Program-made: the position numbers and the translations under genes
Notes under the pieces: generated by a model
The model's input: only the letters and a program-made list of their open reading frames with translations
Database searches by the model: none
Told to the model about the DNA's origin: nothing
Part shown: one piece after another, positions 26,517-39,392 of the stretch
How the letters are laid out: each line of letters opens with the position of its first letter
Numbering within the stretch: position 1 is the first letter of the stretch
Source of the DNA: Pseudoalteromonas sp. GCY
GTDB lineage: Bacteria > Pseudomonadota > Gammaproteobacteria > Enterobacterales > Alteromonadaceae
NCBI RefSeq assembly: GCF_016695175.1
Contig: NZ_CP068023.1
Location: forward strand, 1,476,501-1,540,500
Reading direction: 5' to 3'
Length of the DNA stretch: 64,000 bases

Positions 26517-28022
26517 TTACGAGTCACTTTCTTCTTCAGGGCATTGAGCTATCTGCTCGATATTGCCATTTTCATCTACTTGTTCAAGTTTCACTTTAAA
26601 TCCCCATAAGCGATAGAGGTGCTTTATCACTTCTTGCTTTGAAGCGGCAAGTGGGATACCGCCTTGCGGTACATACCTTAGCGTAAGTGAACGATCTCCC
26701 CGTACATCGACGTCATAAACTTGAATATTAGGCTCATGGTTACTCAGGTTGTACTGCGCTGAAAGGGCACTGCGAAGTTGTTGATAACCCATTTCGTCGT
26801 GAATAGGGCCAACTTCCAAATGCGGAGATTTCTGCTTATCGACAATCGTGAAAAGTTTAAAATCGCGCATGAGCTTTGGAGATAAAAATTGGCTGATAAA
26901 GCTCTCGTCTTTAAAATTTTGCATCGCAAAATGCAGTGTATCTAGCCAGTTGCTCCCCGCAAATTCCGGGAACCACTGTTTGTCTTCTTCTGTCGGGTTT
27001 TCGCATATACGGCGAATATCGACCATCATATTAAAGCCGAGCGCATAGGGGTTTATCCCCGAATAAAATTTACTATTGTATGGTGGTTGATACACAACAT
27101 TAGTATGGCTTTGTAAAAACTCCAACATAAAGGAGTCGCTTAGTTTTCCCTCGTCATATAAGTGATTCAAAATAGTGTAGTGCCAAAATGTTGCCCAGCC
27201 TTCATTCATGACTTGAGTTTGTCTTTGCGGGTAGAAGTACTGAGATACTTTACGCACAATACGAATAATCTCGCGTTGCCAAGACTCCAACAATGGCGCG
27301 TTTTTCTCGATAAAATACAGTATGTTTTCCTGAGGTTCTGATGGGAAACGGGCACGGTTGTCGGTTTCTTCATCTTCACCTTTAGGAATGGTTCGCCATA
27401 ATTCATTAACTTGGGACTGCAAATAATCTTCCCGTTCTTTTTGGCGCTTTTGTTCCTCAAACATAGAGATCCGTTGCGGCCTTTTATATCGATCAACCCC
27501 GTAATTCATTAACGCATGACAAGAGTCAATCAGGTTTTCTACCTCATCAATACCGTACTTTTCTTCACATTTGGCGACATAATTTTTAGCGAATACCAAG
27601 TAATCAATAATAGATGATGCGTCTGTCCAGGTTTTGAATAGATAGTTACCCTTGAAGAAAGAGTTATGACCATAGCACGCATGCGCCATCACCAGCGCCT
27701 GCATAGGCATGGTATTTTCTTCCATTAAATAGGCAATACAAGGATTAGAGTTAATCACAATCTCATAGGCAAGGCCCATTTGACCACGTTTGTAGGTTTG
27801 CTCAGTCTGGATAAACTTTTTACCGTACGACCAATGTGCATAACCAATTGGCATGCCCACACTTGAGTAGGCATCCATCATCTGCTCAGCTGTGATCACC
27901 TCAATTTGATTTGGGTAAGTGTCAAGTCTGTAATGCTCAGCTACACGAGCAATTTCCTGATGATAAGTATCAAGTAAATCAAAGGTCCAATCTGGACCAT
28001 CGTCAATTGGCTGATATGTCAT
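26517..28022 (-). CDS. ycgB: SpoVR-family protein (YcgB)
   Basis: This 501-aa protein of the SpoVR family is widely conserved with yeaG and yeaH, and its biochemical role is unsettled. Typical features are the N-terminal WTFDLLDTYHQEIARVAEHYRLDTYPNQIEVI and the histidine-rich part MAHACYGHNSFFKGN, MNEGWATFWHYTILNHL, which looks like a metal or active-site region. The ATG at 28022 follows GGGAGG; the longer frame to 28037 is not needed. It is the last gene of a yeaG-yeaH-ycgB operon on the minus strand (18 nt after yeaH). In other gammaproteobacteria this operon is part of the general stress response. Confidence 0.95.
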   Translation of the reverse strand: MTYQPIDDGPDWTFDLLDTYHQEIARVAEHYRLDTYPNQIEVITAEQMMDAYSSVGMPIGYAHWSYGKKFIQTEQTYKRGQMGLAYEIVINSNPCIAYLMEENTMPMQALVMAHACYGHNSFFKGNYLFKTWTDASSIIDYLVFAKNYVAKCEEKYGIDEVENLIDSCHALMNYGVDRYKRPQRISMFEEQKRQKEREDYLQSQVNELWRTIPKGEDEETDNRARFPSEPQENILYFIEKNAPLLESWQREIIRIVRKVSQYFYPQRQTQVMNEGWATFWHYTILNHLYDEGKLSDSFMLEFLQSHTNVVYQPPYNSKFYSGINPYALGFNMMVDIRRICENPTEEDKQWFPEFAGSNWLDTLHFAMQNFKDESFISQFLSPKLMRDFKLFTIVDKQKSPHLEVGPIHDEMGYQQLRSALSAQYNLSNHEPNIQVYDVDVRGDRSLTLRYVPQGGIPLAASKQEVIKHLYRLWGFKVKLEQVDENGNIEQIAQCPEEESDS

Positions 28023-28040
28023 CGCGCAACCTCCCAAAAA

Positions 28041-29324
28041 TTATGCCGCACTTTGCTTATTTTTGTTCTTCTTGAACAATTCTCTAAAGATAGGATAAAT
28101 ATCTTCTACACCTCGAATGTGCTGCATAGCAAAGTTGTCAAATGAGTTGGCTACTCCTTGATACTCCCGCCACAGACTTTGGTGTGCACGGGTCGTTATC
28201 TCTATATACGCATAGTAGCGGACAATTTTAAGTAGTTTGTTAGAGAGTATCTGGGTGCATTGTGGAGAATCATCTGCCCAGTTATCGCCGTCAGAGGCTT
28301 GTGCGGCGTAAATATTCCAATCGCCTTGGGCATAACGCTCTTGAATGATTTCATCCATTAATTTCAGTGCACTTGAGACAATTGTGCCACCCGTCTCTTG
28401 CGAGTAGAAAAACTCTTGCTCGTCTACTTCTTTTGCTTGGGTATGGTGGCGGATATAGACTACCTCAATATCTTTATAAGTGCGGGTTAAGAACTGATAG
28501 AGCAAAATATAAAAACGTTTTGCCATGTCTTTTGTGGCTTGATCCATTGAGCCAGACACATCCATCAAGCAAAACATGACCGCTTTGCTTGTGGGGTGTG
28601 GACGCCTTTCGTAATTACGAAAGCGTAAGTCGTAATTGTCGATGAAAGGCACCGCGGCTATTTGCTCTTTTAGCACTTGGATCCGCAGTTCTATATCATT
28701 GATTTTCTGTTGAGGAGGAACAGGTTCAGAAAGCATACTCGCCAGTTCTTCCTCCAACTCCCTTAACTCCCGGCGTTTACTCGAGGTCATCGCAATACGG
28801 CGTGCCATTGAGCCTTTTAAACTGCGTACAATATCTAGGTTAGTAGGCATACCATCATTACAAAAGCCAGCTCGATGCGTTTTCATTTGCATTAATTTAT
28901 CTAACTGGCTTTGTTGTAAGTTGGGTAACTCCAAGTCTTCAAACAATAGGTCTAAGTATTCGTCTTTTGAGATAGAGAATACAAAGTCGTCTTGTCCTTC
29001 GCCTTGGTTGCTCGCCTCGCCATCACCTGACCCACCACCTTGCCCAGAAGGAGGGCGCTGGATCCGATCGCCCGTTGAAAATTGATCGTTACCTGGGTGA
29101 ATGAGCTCTCTGTCACCCCCTTTACCCTGATGGAAAGTGGGCTCGCTGATATCTCGTTGTGGGATAGAAATACTTTCTCCACTGGAGATATCAGTTACAC
29201 TACGTTTGTTGATGGCCTCTGAAACCGCTTTCTTTATCTGCTTTTTGTAGCGGCGGATAAAACGTTGGCGGTTCAGAGTGCTCTTATTTTTGCCGTTAAG
29301 ACGGCGGTCAATAAAATGCGCCAT
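28041..29324 (-). CDS. yeaH: DUF444/YeaH-YhbH family protein
   Basis: This 427-aa protein of the YeaH family has a basic N-terminus ([25 protein letters not shown]), a Gly/Ser-rich linker with GGDRE, then a von Willebrand A-like domain with [10 protein letters not shown] (a metal-ion-dependent adhesion-type motif, about 248-256) and [14 protein letters not shown] [15 protein letters not shown]. Proteins of this kind often pair with AAA+ proteins, and here YeaG is such a partner. It is the middle gene of the operon, 25 nt after yeaG. The frame is intact. Confidence 0.95.
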   Translation of the reverse strand: MAHFIDRRLNGKNKSTLNRQRFIRRYKKQIKKAVSEAINKRSVTDISSGESISIPQRDISEPTFHQGKGGDRELIHPGNDQFSTGDRIQRPPSGQGGGSGDGEASNQGEGQDDFVFSISKDEYLDLLFEDLELPNLQQSQLDKLMQMKTHRAGFCNDGMPTNLDIVRSLKGSMARRIAMTSSKRRELRELEEELASMLSEPVPPQQKINDIELRIQVLKEQIAAVPFIDNYDLRFRNYERRPHPTSKAVMFCLMDVSGSMDQATKDMAKRFYILLYQFLTRTYKDIEVVYIRHHTQAKEVDEQEFFYSQETGGTIVSSALKLMDEIIQERYAQGDWNIYAAQASDGDNWADDSPQCTQILSNKLLKIVRYYAYIEITTRAHQSLWREYQGVANSFDNFAMQHIRGVEDIYPIFRELFKKNKNKQSAA

Positions 29325-29349
29325 ATAACACCCTCTTCATACTAACAAG

Positions 29350-31272
29350 TTACTGTGACTTTCTAACTCTTAAATACCATTCTGAAAGTAGGCGAACTTG
29401 TTTTTGGGTATAGCCTTTATCAACCATACGATTGACAAAGTCCTCGTGCTTCTTCTGATCGTCAGCTGAGGTTTTTGCATTAAATGAAATTACAGGGAGT
29501 AAGTCTTCGGTATTAGAGAACATTTTCTTCTCGATAACCGTTCTTAGTTTTTCATAGCTGGTCCAAACTGGATTGTCACCATTGTGATGGGCTCTTGCTC
29601 TTAAAACAAAGTTGACTATCTCGTTACGGAAATCTTTTGGATTGGAAATACCGGCTGGCTTTTCAATCTTTTCCAGCTCGCCGTTAAGCGCGGCTCTATC
29701 AAACAGTTGACCAGTATCTGGGTCACGATATTCCTGATCTTGGATCCAAAAGTCTGCATAGGTAACATAGCGGTCGAAAATATTTTGGCCGTACTCAGAG
29801 TAAGACTCAAGGTAAGCTGTTTGTAGCTCTTTACCAATAAATTCGACATATTGTGGGATTAGATACCCTTTTAGATGGCTTAGGTAACGCTCTTGTACTT
29901 CAGCGTTAAATTGTTCGCGCTCAATTTGCTGCTCAAGTACATAGAACAAATGAACAGGGTTTGCTGCGACTTCACTATGGTCAAAGTTAAACACACGAGA
30001 GAGGATCTTAAAGGCAAAGCGAGTTGAAAGGCCGTTCATGCCTTCGTCCACGCCAGCATAATCTCTGTATTCTTGATAGGACTTAGCTTTTGGATCTGTG
30101 TCTTTTAAGCTTTCACCATCGTACACCCGCATTTTTGAATAGATACTGGAGTTCTCTGGCTCTTTAATCCGAGACAGTGCTGAAAACTTCGCTAAAGTTT
30201 CTAAAGTGCCAGGCGCACAGGGGGCTTCCCTGAGCTCACTATTTTCAATAAGCTTCTCGTAAATTTTGACCTCTTCAGACACGCGTAAACAATAGGGCAC
30301 TTTAACGATGTAAACACGGTCTAAAAATGCCTCGTTGTTTTTATTGTTCTTAAAAGTTTGCCATTCAGACTCGTTAGAGTGAGCAAGTATTAGCCCGCTA
30401 AATGGTAGGGCGGAAATACCCTCCGTACCATTGTAGTTGCCTTCTTGGGTTGCAGTTAGCAGCGGGTGTAGCACCTTAATGGGTGCTTTAAACATCTCGA
30501 CAAACTCCATCAAACCTTGGTTCGCAAGACATAGGGCCCCAGAATACGCATAGGCATCAGGGTCATTTTGAGCGAAATGCTCCAGTTTACGAATATCGAC
30601 TTTGCCCACCAGCGCTGAGATATCTTGGTTGTTCTCATCCCCAGGCTCTGTTTTAGCAATAGCAATTTGATCAAGAATGGAAGGGTAGCGTTTTACGACC
30701 TTAAACTGCGTAATATCCCCATTGTACTCATGTAAACGTTTGGTCGCCCATGGAGACATTATCGTTTTAATATAGCGCCCAGGAATGCCGTACTCTTTTT
30801 CAAGTAGATCAGCATCTTCTTGAGGGCTAAATAAGCAAAGCGGGTGGTCATTAACGGGTGAGCCTTTTAAAGAATAAACCGGCACCTTTTGCATCAAATA
30901 CTTGAGCTTTTCTGCGATAGACGATTTACCACCACCTACCGGGCCGAGTAAATAGAGTACTTGTTTGCACTCTTCAAGCCCCTGTGCGGCATGTTTGAGA
31001 TACGATACGATTTGTTCAATGGCATCCTCCATACCGTAAAACTCATTGAAGGCAGGGTATCGAGCTATTACTCTATTCGAAAATAGCCGACTAAGTCTGG
31101 CATCTTTCGACGTATCGATCATTTCTGGTTCGCCTATAGCCATCAGAAGTCGCTCAGGTGCGCTGGCATAGGCTGATTTGTCATTCTTACAAATTTCAAG
31201 AAATTCCGCGATGGTGTACTCTTCTTCTTGCGCGGCTTCATATCTGGCCTGATAATGTTCAAATATTGTCAT
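29350..31272 (-). CDS. yeaG: PrkA-family AAA+ serine kinase (YeaG)
   Basis: This 640-aa protein starts at ATG 31272, behind GGAGG, so the four residues upstream in the frame are not used. Walker A is GPVGGGKS (110-117). The family was named for homology to Bacillus PrkA and acts as an AAA+ protein with reported serine kinase activity. In enteric bacteria YeaG and YeaH are needed for survival of sustained nitrogen starvation. It opens the three-gene operon with yeaH and ycgB. The whole frame is present and of normal length. Confidence 0.95.
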   Translation of the reverse strand: MTIFEHYQARYEAAQEEEYTIAEFLEICKNDKSAYASAPERLLMAIGEPEMIDTSKDARLSRLFSNRVIARYPAFNEFYGMEDAIEQIVSYLKHAAQGLEECKQVLYLLGPVGGGKSSIAEKLKYLMQKVPVYSLKGSPVNDHPLCLFSPQEDADLLEKEYGIPGRYIKTIMSPWATKRLHEYNGDITQFKVVKRYPSILDQIAIAKTEPGDENNQDISALVGKVDIRKLEHFAQNDPDAYAYSGALCLANQGLMEFVEMFKAPIKVLHPLLTATQEGNYNGTEGISALPFSGLILAHSNESEWQTFKNNKNNEAFLDRVYIVKVPYCLRVSEEVKIYEKLIENSELREAPCAPGTLETLAKFSALSRIKEPENSSIYSKMRVYDGESLKDTDPKAKSYQEYRDYAGVDEGMNGLSTRFAFKILSRVFNFDHSEVAANPVHLFYVLEQQIEREQFNAEVQERYLSHLKGYLIPQYVEFIGKELQTAYLESYSEYGQNIFDRYVTYADFWIQDQEYRDPDTGQLFDRAALNGELEKIEKPAGISNPKDFRNEIVNFVLRARAHHNGDNPVWTSYEKLRTVIEKKMFSNTEDLLPVISFNAKTSADDQKKHEDFVNRMVDKGYTQKQVRLLSEWYLRVRKSQ

Positions 31273-31405
31273 AACGACCTCCAATAAGCTACTCGGTGTG
31301 GTTTGCGGATCACAGATTTGGAAAGGTTACTTAAAGCTTAGTCGCGATATGAAGAATACCCAAAAAAAACTAGATTTTTTATGTATTAATGTTGAGTTAC
31401 AGGCA

Positions 31406-31429
31406 TAAAAAAGGGCGCTTTTGCGCCCC
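31406..31429 (-). terminator. Terminator of sodB
   Basis: On the minus strand the hairpin GGGCGC-aaaa-GCGCCC is followed by six T residues, 29 nt after the sodB stop. Confidence 0.9.
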
Positions 31430-31457
31430 ATTGTTGCATCAATACTGATAGTTGATG

Positions 31458-32039
31458 TTAAGCTAGATTGCTGTTTGCGAAATCCCAGTTAACAAGTGCC
31501 CAGAAACCTTTAAGGTAATCAGGACGAACATTACGATAATCAATGTAGTAAGCGTGTTCCCACAGGTCAACTGTGATGATAGGGGTAACACCTTCTTCAG
31601 TCAGCGGAGTCGCTGCATTTGAAGTGTTAACGATATCTAGAGAGCCGTCAGCTAGTTGTACTAACCAAGTCCAGCTTGAACCAAAGTTGTTAACTGCTTT
31701 GTCGTTGAAAGCTTCTTGGAATGCTGCGAATGAGCCCCATTTTGCATTAATTAGTTCAGCAACTTTACCTGTTGGTTCGCCACCTGCATTTGGCGCAAGG
31801 CTGTGCCAGTAGAAAGTGTGGTTCCAGATTTGAGCAGCATTGTTGAAAACACCACCTTCTGAGCTACATACGATCTCTTCTAGTGATTTACCTTCAAAGT
31901 CAGTACCTTCGATAAGACCGTTAAGCTTTACAACGTATGTGTTGTGGTGCTTACCGTGGTGGAATTCTAGCGTCTCTTGAGAGATGTGCGGCTCAAGAGC
32001 ATTTAGTGCATAAGGTAGTGACGGTAGTTCAAATGCCAT
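31458..32039 (-). CDS. sodB: Iron superoxide dismutase
   Basis: This 193-aa cytosolic Fe-superoxide dismutase has metal ligands H27 (EFHHGKHH), H74 (WNHTFYW), D158 and H162 (DLWEHAYY). The Gln in NNAAQIWNH, as opposed to the Gly-rich loop of the Mn type, supports iron. I take ATG 32039, with GGAG 8 nt upstream, and not the longer frame. It is divergent from grxD, an arrangement seen in other marine gammaproteobacteria and linking iron handling with oxidative stress. In the 32040-32424 gap a TTGAGT/TAGTAT pair is a weak promoter candidate. Confidence 0.97.
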   Translation of the reverse strand: MAFELPSLPYALNALEPHISQETLEFHHGKHHNTYVVKLNGLIEGTDFEGKSLEEIVCSSEGGVFNNAAQIWNHTFYWHSLAPNAGGEPTGKVAELINAKWGSFAAFQEAFNDKAVNNFGSSWTWLVQLADGSLDIVNTSNAATPLTEEGVTPIITVDLWEHAYYIDYRNVRPDYLKGFWALVNWDFANSNLA

Positions 32040-32424
32040 ATTAATCTCCATTTTTTGGTTGATTTGCCAATAACGCATACGAAAGGTAGCTAACATCAGC
32101 CCACTTTTCTATACCATTGGCCTATATAGTGATACTATAATTCCTGACTATTTTACTCAAGTTTTGGCAAACAGCAATGCGTGCCAGTGACTTAATGACT
32201 TATAATACACATTCTTTGTGAACATATGCCGAATAGCAGTCAAAGTGTAGAACATCAGAAAGGCGTCATGCTAAATTTTAGCCACGTCTCCCAAGATTCT
32301 AACACTGCTAAAAGCTAGGCATAATGAATGCAACAGGTGTTGTTAAAGTGAGTAGCAAGCTAAAACGCCGATGCTAAACTAAATATTGATAGGCATTGGA
32401 CGAAACGTCATTTTGAGGTAACTA
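32040..32424. other. Intergenic region between divergent sodB and grxD
   Basis: 385 bases that hold the two promoters. Minus-strand TTGAGT and TAGTAT 17 bases apart (about 32130-32160) are a weak sodB promoter candidate. No clear Fur or IscR site, no RNA gene and no long frame can be seen. GAGG lies just before the grxD ATG at 32425. Confidence 0.4.
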
Positions 32425-32769
32425 ATGGAAACTATTGACAAGATTAAACAGCAGATCGAAGAAAACCCAATCATTCTATATATGAAAGGGTCGCCAAAAC
32501 TACCTAACTGTGGTTTCTCTTCGCAAGCGTCTCAGGCTTTGATGGCGTGTGGTGAGCAGTTTGCTTATGTTGACATTTTATTAAATCCAGACATTCGTGC
32601 TGAACTACCGCATTATGCGAACTGGCCAACTTTCCCACAGCTTTGGGTAGAGGGTGAGTTAATCGGTGGTTGTGACATCATCATTGAGATGTTCCAAAAG
32701 GGTGAGCTTCAACCTCTTATTGCTGAAACAGCTGCTAAATATAAGAAAGACGAAGCAGCAGCGGAATAA
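32425..32769 (+). CDS. grxD: Monothiol glutaredoxin GrxD
   Basis: This 114-aa class II glutaredoxin has the monothiol site CGFS (29-32, PNCGFSSQA) and glutathione-binding elements WPTFPQLWVEGELIGGCDI. Such proteins carry and transfer [2Fe-2S] clusters with BolA partners. The start has GAGG 6 nt upstream. A terminator hairpin follows at 32781-32804. The gene is complete. Confidence 0.97.
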   Translation: METIDKIKQQIEENPIILYMKGSPKLPNCGFSSQASQALMACGEQFAYVDILLNPDIRAELPHYANWPTFPQLWVEGELIGGCDIIIEMFQKGELQPLIAETAAKYKKDEAAAE

Positions 32770-32780
32770 GCTAACCGCTT

Positions 32781-32812
32781 ATGGCAGAGTAGATACTCTG
32801 CCATGCTTTATT
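32781..32812 (+). terminator. Terminator of grxD
   Basis: The 11-bp stem ATGGCAGAGTA / TACTCTGCCAT (32781-32791 and 32794-32804) is followed by GCTTTATTTTC, with a broken T-run. Confidence 0.8.
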
Positions 32813-33289
32813 TTCTAAAAAATCTTCTAATATCTTCCTACCTACTTTTCTTAGCAAGTCTTTTTGTCTGATGTTTGGTTGAAAACCAGCAGGTTCATTG
32901 AATTTAGGGTATCTACACTTTCATTAACGCTATTTGCGTTTATCTAACTCAGAGCTACTCGCTTATTTTTATCAACTCAAGTTGACGTTAGCGTCAAGCT
33001 AAACACGCTCTCTGTTTTGCATACCTATATAAACAGTGTAATAGAACGTGCTCTGATATTGAGTTTTACAAAATTCTAAAGTGAATAATTATTCACTTTT
33101 ATTCTAATTTACGTTTACGTAAACGTTTGTCCTTGGTTGTGTCTTGTTGCATTTTTATTGGTGTGATACCGGTGTCATTTTACAAATTTATATTCACTAT
33201 TTTCAAAGTGGCAAATTTATTACGATTTTGGCTAACTTGTCTTACCAATGAGAAATATTCAAGTTTGTGAATATGTATTCATATTTGTG
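32813..33289. other. gltB upstream region with several palindromes
   Basis: No gene is present in this part of a 613-base gap. It holds a perfect 22-bp palindrome at 33079-33100 (half-site AAAGTGAATAA), a perfect 16-bp palindrome ACGTTTACGTAAACGT near 33111-33126, and a looser TGAATA-TG-TATTCA near 33268-33281. These look like operator sites for dimeric regulators acting on gltB. The proteins that bind are not known. Confidence 0.55.
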
Positions 33290-33318
33290 TTGACTCTACT
33301 TTCAATCAAGGCTAATTT
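33290..33318 (+). promoter_or_regulatory. Probable sigma-70 promoter of gltBD
   Basis: TTGACT (33290-33295) and TAATTT (33313-33318) are 17 bases apart, about 65 nt before the gltB ATG. The palindrome TGAATA-TG-TATTCA ends just upstream, in a place suited to activation or repression. Confidence 0.5.
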
Positions 33319-33382
33319 TGAATATCTGCCAGCATTTCGTCGTACCGTCATGGGCTGGCCGTTGTAGCAAGGGGAGGAGTCT

Positions 33383-36300
33383 ATGTTATACGACTCAAAA
33401 TTAGAAAAAGATAACTGTGGATTTGGCTTGATTGCGCATGTGAGCGGTCAGCCAAGTCACAAACTGATCCGTACAGCAATCACAGGTTTGGACCGCATGC
33501 AGCACCGAGGTGGTATTTCTGCAGATGGCAAAACCGGTGATGGTTGCGGACTGTTATTACAAAAACCGGATAGTTTTTTCCGTGCCGTCGCAGCTGAAAA
33601 CGATTGGCATGTGGGCAAAAACTATGCGGTAGGTATGATATTTTTAAATCAGAACCATGAGCTTGCAGCTGCGGCTGAAAAAGTGATCAGTGAAGAATTA
33701 GAAAAAGAAACACTGACGCTCATAGGTTGGCGTGAAGTACCCACCGATCCATCGATGTTGGGTCCTATCGCTAAAGCACAATTACCGCAGTTTAAACAGG
33801 TTTTTGTCGGTGCCCCAGAAGGGTGGCGTCCTAAAGATTTAGAGCGTCGTCTATATATAGCAAGACGACGCATCGAAAAGCGTTTAGAGCAAGATAAGCA
33901 GTTTTATATTTGTAGTTTGTCCGGTTTAGTGACTATCTACAAAGGCTTAATGATGCCGGCGGATCTACCGAATTTTTATACTGATCTTGCTGATATGCGG
34001 ATGACCAGTGCGATTTGTGTATTCCATCAGCGCTTTTCAACCAATACACAGCCTCGATGGCCGTTGGCGCAGCCATTCCGGTATTTAGCTCACAATGGTG
34101 AAATCAATACTATTGAAGGTAACCGTCAGTGGGCGAGAGCGCGTGCTTACAAGTTCGCGTCACCGTTGTTACCAGATTTGCAAAATGCGGCACCGTTTGT
34201 CAATGAAACAGGTTCTGACTCGTCTAGTTTAGATAACATGCTAGAGCTATTTTTAGCCGGTGGCATGGACTTATTCCGCGCTATGCGTATGTTAGTGCCA
34301 CCTGCATGGCAAAAAAATCGTGCCATGGATGAAGACTTACGCGCATTCTATGACTTTAACTCCATGCATATGGAACCGTGGGATGGACCTGCTGGCATCG
34401 TGATGTCTGATGGGCGCTTTGCTGCCTGTAATTTGGACCGTAACGGTCTTCGTCCTGCCCGTTATGTGATCACGCAAGACGGCTTTATTACGCTTGCCTC
34501 AGAAGTGGGCATTTGGGATTACGCGCCAGATGAAGTTATCGAAAAAGGTCGCGTGGGTCCAGGTGAATTACTGGTGGTTGATACCTTACATGGCAAGATT
34601 TGGCAGTCCGATGAAATCGATCAAGATTTGAAATCCAGACACCCATACAAAACTTGGCTTGAGCAAAACGTTAAGCGTTTAACGCCATTTGAAGCATTAG
34701 ATGAGAAAGCAGCTGGCAAGCGCGATCTTGATGATGAAACCTTGCTGACCTATCAGAAACAGTTTGGTTATACCAACGAAGAGCTCGACCAAGTTATCCG
34801 CGTGATGGGAGAAAACGGCCAAGAAGCAACTGGCTCAATGGGTGATGATACGCCATTTGCAGTGCTATCCGAAGGACACCGTTCGATATTTGACTACTTC
34901 CGCCAGAAGTTTGCTCAGGTAACGAACCCGCCTATCGATCCGTTACGGGAAAATCATGTAATGTCACTGGCGACTTGTATTGGTCGCGAGCAAAACGTTT
35001 TCAACGAAACCACAGGTCATGCTAAACGGTTGCAGTTTGCCTCGCCGGTACTGACTTATTCTGACATGCAACAGCTATTGAACGCAGATGATGACCATTA
35101 CTGTGCGTGTAAAATTTCATTGATTTACGGTTCTGAAGAGTCATTGCAAGATGCAATCAAGCGCATTTGTGATGAAGCCGTTGCAAAAGCAGGTTCTGGA
35201 TGCGTGATGTTAGTGCTCAGTGACCGAGAAATCGCTGCAGGCAAACAGGTGATCCCAGCGGCGATGGCTGTGGGTGCAGTGCAAAGACGACTGGTTGACG
35301 ACAATCTGCGTTGCGATGCCAATATTTTAGTTGAAACAGGTAGTGTTAGAGATCCACACCAGTTTGCCGTTCTGCTTGGTTTTGGCGCAACAGCGGTTTA
35401 TCCTTATCTAGCCTACGAAACCCTTGTTGCGATGTGTGATAAGAAGATCATTAAAAAGTCTTACCGCGAGGTGACTTTGTCTTACCGCGGCGCGATTAAC
35501 AAAGGTTTATACAAGATCATGTCGAAGATGGGGATCAGCACCATTGCTTCCTATCGCTGTTCGATGTTGTTTGAAGCAGTCGGTTTATCCGATGAGGTGG
35601 TTGAATTGTGCTTCAAAGGAGTTGCAAACCGTATTAAAGGTGCGTGTTTTGACGACTTTTCATTGGAACAACAACAGCTCAATAAGTTGGCATTTAGCAA
35701 GCGTAAACTACTATCACACGGTGGATTATTAAAGTATGTGCATGGTGGTGAATACCATGCGTATAACCCAGATGTCGTGCAAACTTTGCAGACCGCAGTT
35801 CGTTCGGGTAACTATCAAGACTACGTTAAATACGCGGAGCTGGTAAATAACCGCCCAATTACGAATCTGCGAGACATGCTTAAGCTTAATACGGCGCAAC
35901 AAGCAATCGACATCAACGATGTTGAGCCTGCGATTGAGCTATACAAACGTTTTGATTCGGCAGCGATGAGTATCGGGGCTTTATCACCAGAGGCACACGA
36001 GGCGTTAGCGATTGCAATGAATCGCCTCGGCGGTTGCTCTAATTCAGGTGAGGGTGGTGAGGATAAGCTACGTTTTGGTACAGAAAAGAATTCGCGTATT
36101 AAGCAAGTTGCTTCTGGCCGATTTGGTGTGACGCCACACTATTTACGTTCAGCTGACGTTATTCAAATCAAAGTTGCGCAAGGGGCAAAACCGGGCGAGG
36201 GTGGTCAGCTGCCGGGTGAAAAAGTCACCCCTTATATCGCGAAGCTACGCTATTCGGTTCCTGGTGTTACTTTGATTTCGCCGCCGCCGCATCACGATAT

Positions 36301-37840
36301 TTACTCGATTGAAGACTTAGCTCAGCTTATTTTTGACCTCAAACAGGTTAACCCCGAAGCGATGATCTCGGTCAAACTGGTTTCAGAGCCAGGTGTTGGC
36401 ACAATTGCGACTGGTGTTGCTAAAGCGTATGCCGATCTCATTACCATTGCCGGTTATGACGGTGGTACCGGGGCGAGTCCGCTGACATCGGTAAAGTATG
36501 CAGGTAGCCCATGGGAGCTTGGCCTTGCTGAAACGCAACAGGCGTTGGTCGAAAATGGTCTACGCCACCGCATTAGGTTGCAAACAGATGGCGGCTTAAA
36601 GACCGGATTAGATATCATTAAAGCTGCAATTTTGGGTGCCGAGAGCTTTGGTTTTGGCACTGGCCCTATGGTTGCGCTTGGCTGTAAATACCTGCGGATC
36701 TGTCACCTTAATAACTGTGCAACCGGTGTTGCGACGCAAGATGATACGCTGCGTCAAAAGCATTATCACGGATTGCCAGAAATGGCGATGAACTACTTTA
36801 AGTTTATTGCGCAAGAGGCCCGCGAACTGATGGCTGCTTTGGGAGTCACAAAACTCACCGATTTAATTGGCAGAACGGATTTACTTGAAGCCATAGAAGG
36901 TAATACCGCGAAGCAGAAAAAGCTCGACTTAAGTCCGCTTTTAGCGAAGCCGAACAATCCGTCAAATGAAGCGCTGTATTGCACGCATACTAATCCATCA
37001 CATTACAGTGGTGCGTTGAATGAAAGTTTACTTGCGAAAGCGAAGACGGCAATCGACGAAATGACCGGTATCTCGTTGGTGAGTCGTATTTCCAATACGG
37101 ATCGCTCTATCGGTGCAATGTTGTCTGGTTATATCGCGAGCAAGCATGGTAACCAAGGTATGGCAGCAGATCCAATCGCACTTGAGTTACATGGTACTGC
37201 TGGGCAGTCGTTTGGTGTATGGAACGCAGGCGGCCTTGACATGACATTAGTGGGTGATGCTAACGACTACGTTGGTAAAGGAATGGCTGGTGGAAGACTA
37301 GTGGTGCGTCCTCCTGTCGGCTCAAGCTTTGCCTCTCATCAGGCGGCTATCATTGGTAACACCTGTTTATATGGCGCGACCGGCGGCAAGTTGTTTGCAG
37401 CAGGTCGAGCTGGGGAGCGCTTTGCTGTGCGTAACTCGGGTGTACAAGCGGTTGTTGAAGGGCTTGGTGATAATGGCTGCGAATACATGACGGGAGGCGT
37501 GGTGTGTGTGCTTGGTCAAGTTGGCGTTAACTTTGGCGCAGGCATGACCGGTGGTTTTGCCTATGTACTTGATGAAGAAAGTGATTTTGATAAGCGGATC
37601 AACCCTGAGTTGGTCGAGCTGGTAGACCTCAAAGCGCTTGCATCGCACCAAGAACATTTACGCGGTTTAATTGCAGAGCATCTAGATTTAACGAGCTCAA
37701 CTCGAGCTGAGCAAATCTTAGCTAACTTTGAGTTGTATTTGCCAATGTTTAAATTGGTAAAGCCAAAGTCGAGTGATTTAAACAGTTTACTTGGCCATCG
37801 AGCGCGTAGTAGCGCAGAGCTAAGAATTCAGGCGCAGTAG
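33383..37840 (+). CDS. gltB: Glutamate synthase (NADPH) large subunit
   Basis: This 1485-aa GOGAT alpha subunit converts glutamine plus 2-oxoglutarate to two glutamates. The N-terminal nucleophile amidotransferase domain begins at Cys12 after an 11-residue propeptide ([15 protein letters not shown]). The central and FMN-binding domains follow (for example [12 protein letters not shown] and [14 protein letters not shown]), and the 3Fe-4S cysteines are C1101, C1107 and C1112 in [12 protein letters not shown]. The C-terminal beta-helix domain (GXXGG repeats, GGRLVVRPP and after) is present. GGGGAGGAG is 6 nt before the ATG. gltD follows after 9 nt. The gene looks complete. Confidence 0.98.
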   Translation: MLYDSKLEKDNCGFGLIAHVSGQPSHKLIRTAITGLDRMQHRGGISADGKTGDGCGLLLQKPDSFFRAVAAENDWHVGKNYAVGMIFLNQNHELAAAAEKVISEELEKETLTLIGWREVPTDPSMLGPIAKAQLPQFKQVFVGAPEGWRPKDLERRLYIARRRIEKRLEQDKQFYICSLSGLVTIYKGLMMPADLPNFYTDLADMRMTSAICVFHQRFSTNTQPRWPLAQPFRYLAHNGEINTIEGNRQWARARAYKFASPLLPDLQNAAPFVNETGSDSSSLDNMLELFLAGGMDLFRAMRMLVPPAWQKNRAMDEDLRAFYDFNSMHMEPWDGPAGIVMSDGRFAACNLDRNGLRPARYVITQDGFITLASEVGIWDYAPDEVIEKGRVGPGELLVVDTLHGKIWQSDEIDQDLKSRHPYKTWLEQNVKRLTPFEALDEKAAGKRDLDDETLLTYQKQFGYTNEELDQVIRVMGENGQEATGSMGDDTPFAVLSEGHRSIFDYFRQKFAQVTNPPIDPLRENHVMSLATCIGREQNVFNETTGHAKRLQFASPVLTYSDMQQLLNADDDHYCACKISLIYGSEESLQDAIKRICDEAVAKAGSGCVMLVLSDREIAAGKQVIPAAMAVGAVQRRLVDDNLRCDANILVETGSVRDPHQFAVLLGFGATAVYPYLAYETLVAMCDKKIIKKSYREVTLSYRGAINKGLYKIMSKMGISTIASYRCSMLFEAVGLSDEVVELCFKGVANRIKGACFDDFSLEQQQLNKLAFSKRKLLSHGGLLKYVHGGEYHAYNPDVVQTLQTAVRSGNYQDYVKYAELVNNRPITNLRDMLKLNTAQQAIDINDVEPAIELYKRFDSAAMSIGALSPEAHEALAIAMNRLGGCSNSGEGGEDKLRFGTEKNSRIKQVASGRFGVTPHYLRSADVIQIKVAQGAKPGEGGQLPGEKVTPYIAKLRYSVPGVTLISPPPHHDIYSIEDLAQLIFDLKQVNPEAMISVKLVSEPGVGTIATGVAKAYADLITIAGYDGGTGASPLTSVKYAGSPWELGLAETQQALVENGLRHRIRLQTDGGLKTGLDIIKAAILGAESFGFGTGPMVALGCKYLRICHLNNCATGVATQDDTLRQKHYHGLPEMAMNYFKFIAQEARELMAALGVTKLTDLIGRTDLLEAIEGNTAKQKKLDLSPLLAKPNNPSNEALYCTHTNPSHYSGALNESLLAKAKTAIDEMTGISLVSRISNTDRSIGAMLSGYIASKHGNQGMAADPIALELHGTAGQSFGVWNAGGLDMTLVGDANDYVGKGMAGGRLVVRPPVGSSFASHQAAIIGNTCLYGATGGKLFAAGRAGERFAVRNSGVQAVVEGLGDNGCEYMTGGVVCVLGQVGVNFGAGMTGGFAYVLDEESDFDKRINPELVELVDLKALASHQEHLRGLIAEHLDLTSSTRAEQILANFELYLPMFKLVKPKSSDLNSLLGHRARSSAELRIQAQ

Positions 37841-39265
<1,425 letters not shown>

Positions 39266-39282
39266 TGCTTTTGTCGTTCACA

Positions 39283-39317
39283 AACCCCAACTACATTCGT
39301 TGTAGCTGGGGTTTTTT
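39283..39317 (+). terminator. Terminator of gltBD
   Basis: The 13-bp stem AACCCCAACTACA / TGTAGCTGGGGTT is followed by TTTTT, about 18 nt after the gltD stop. Confidence 0.9.
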
Positions 39318-39392
39318 ATTTGAATTTTGCTTAGTTAGCCGCTAACTTAGTTTCACTCAACATATATTTATCAATAGTATTAAGGAAAGATC

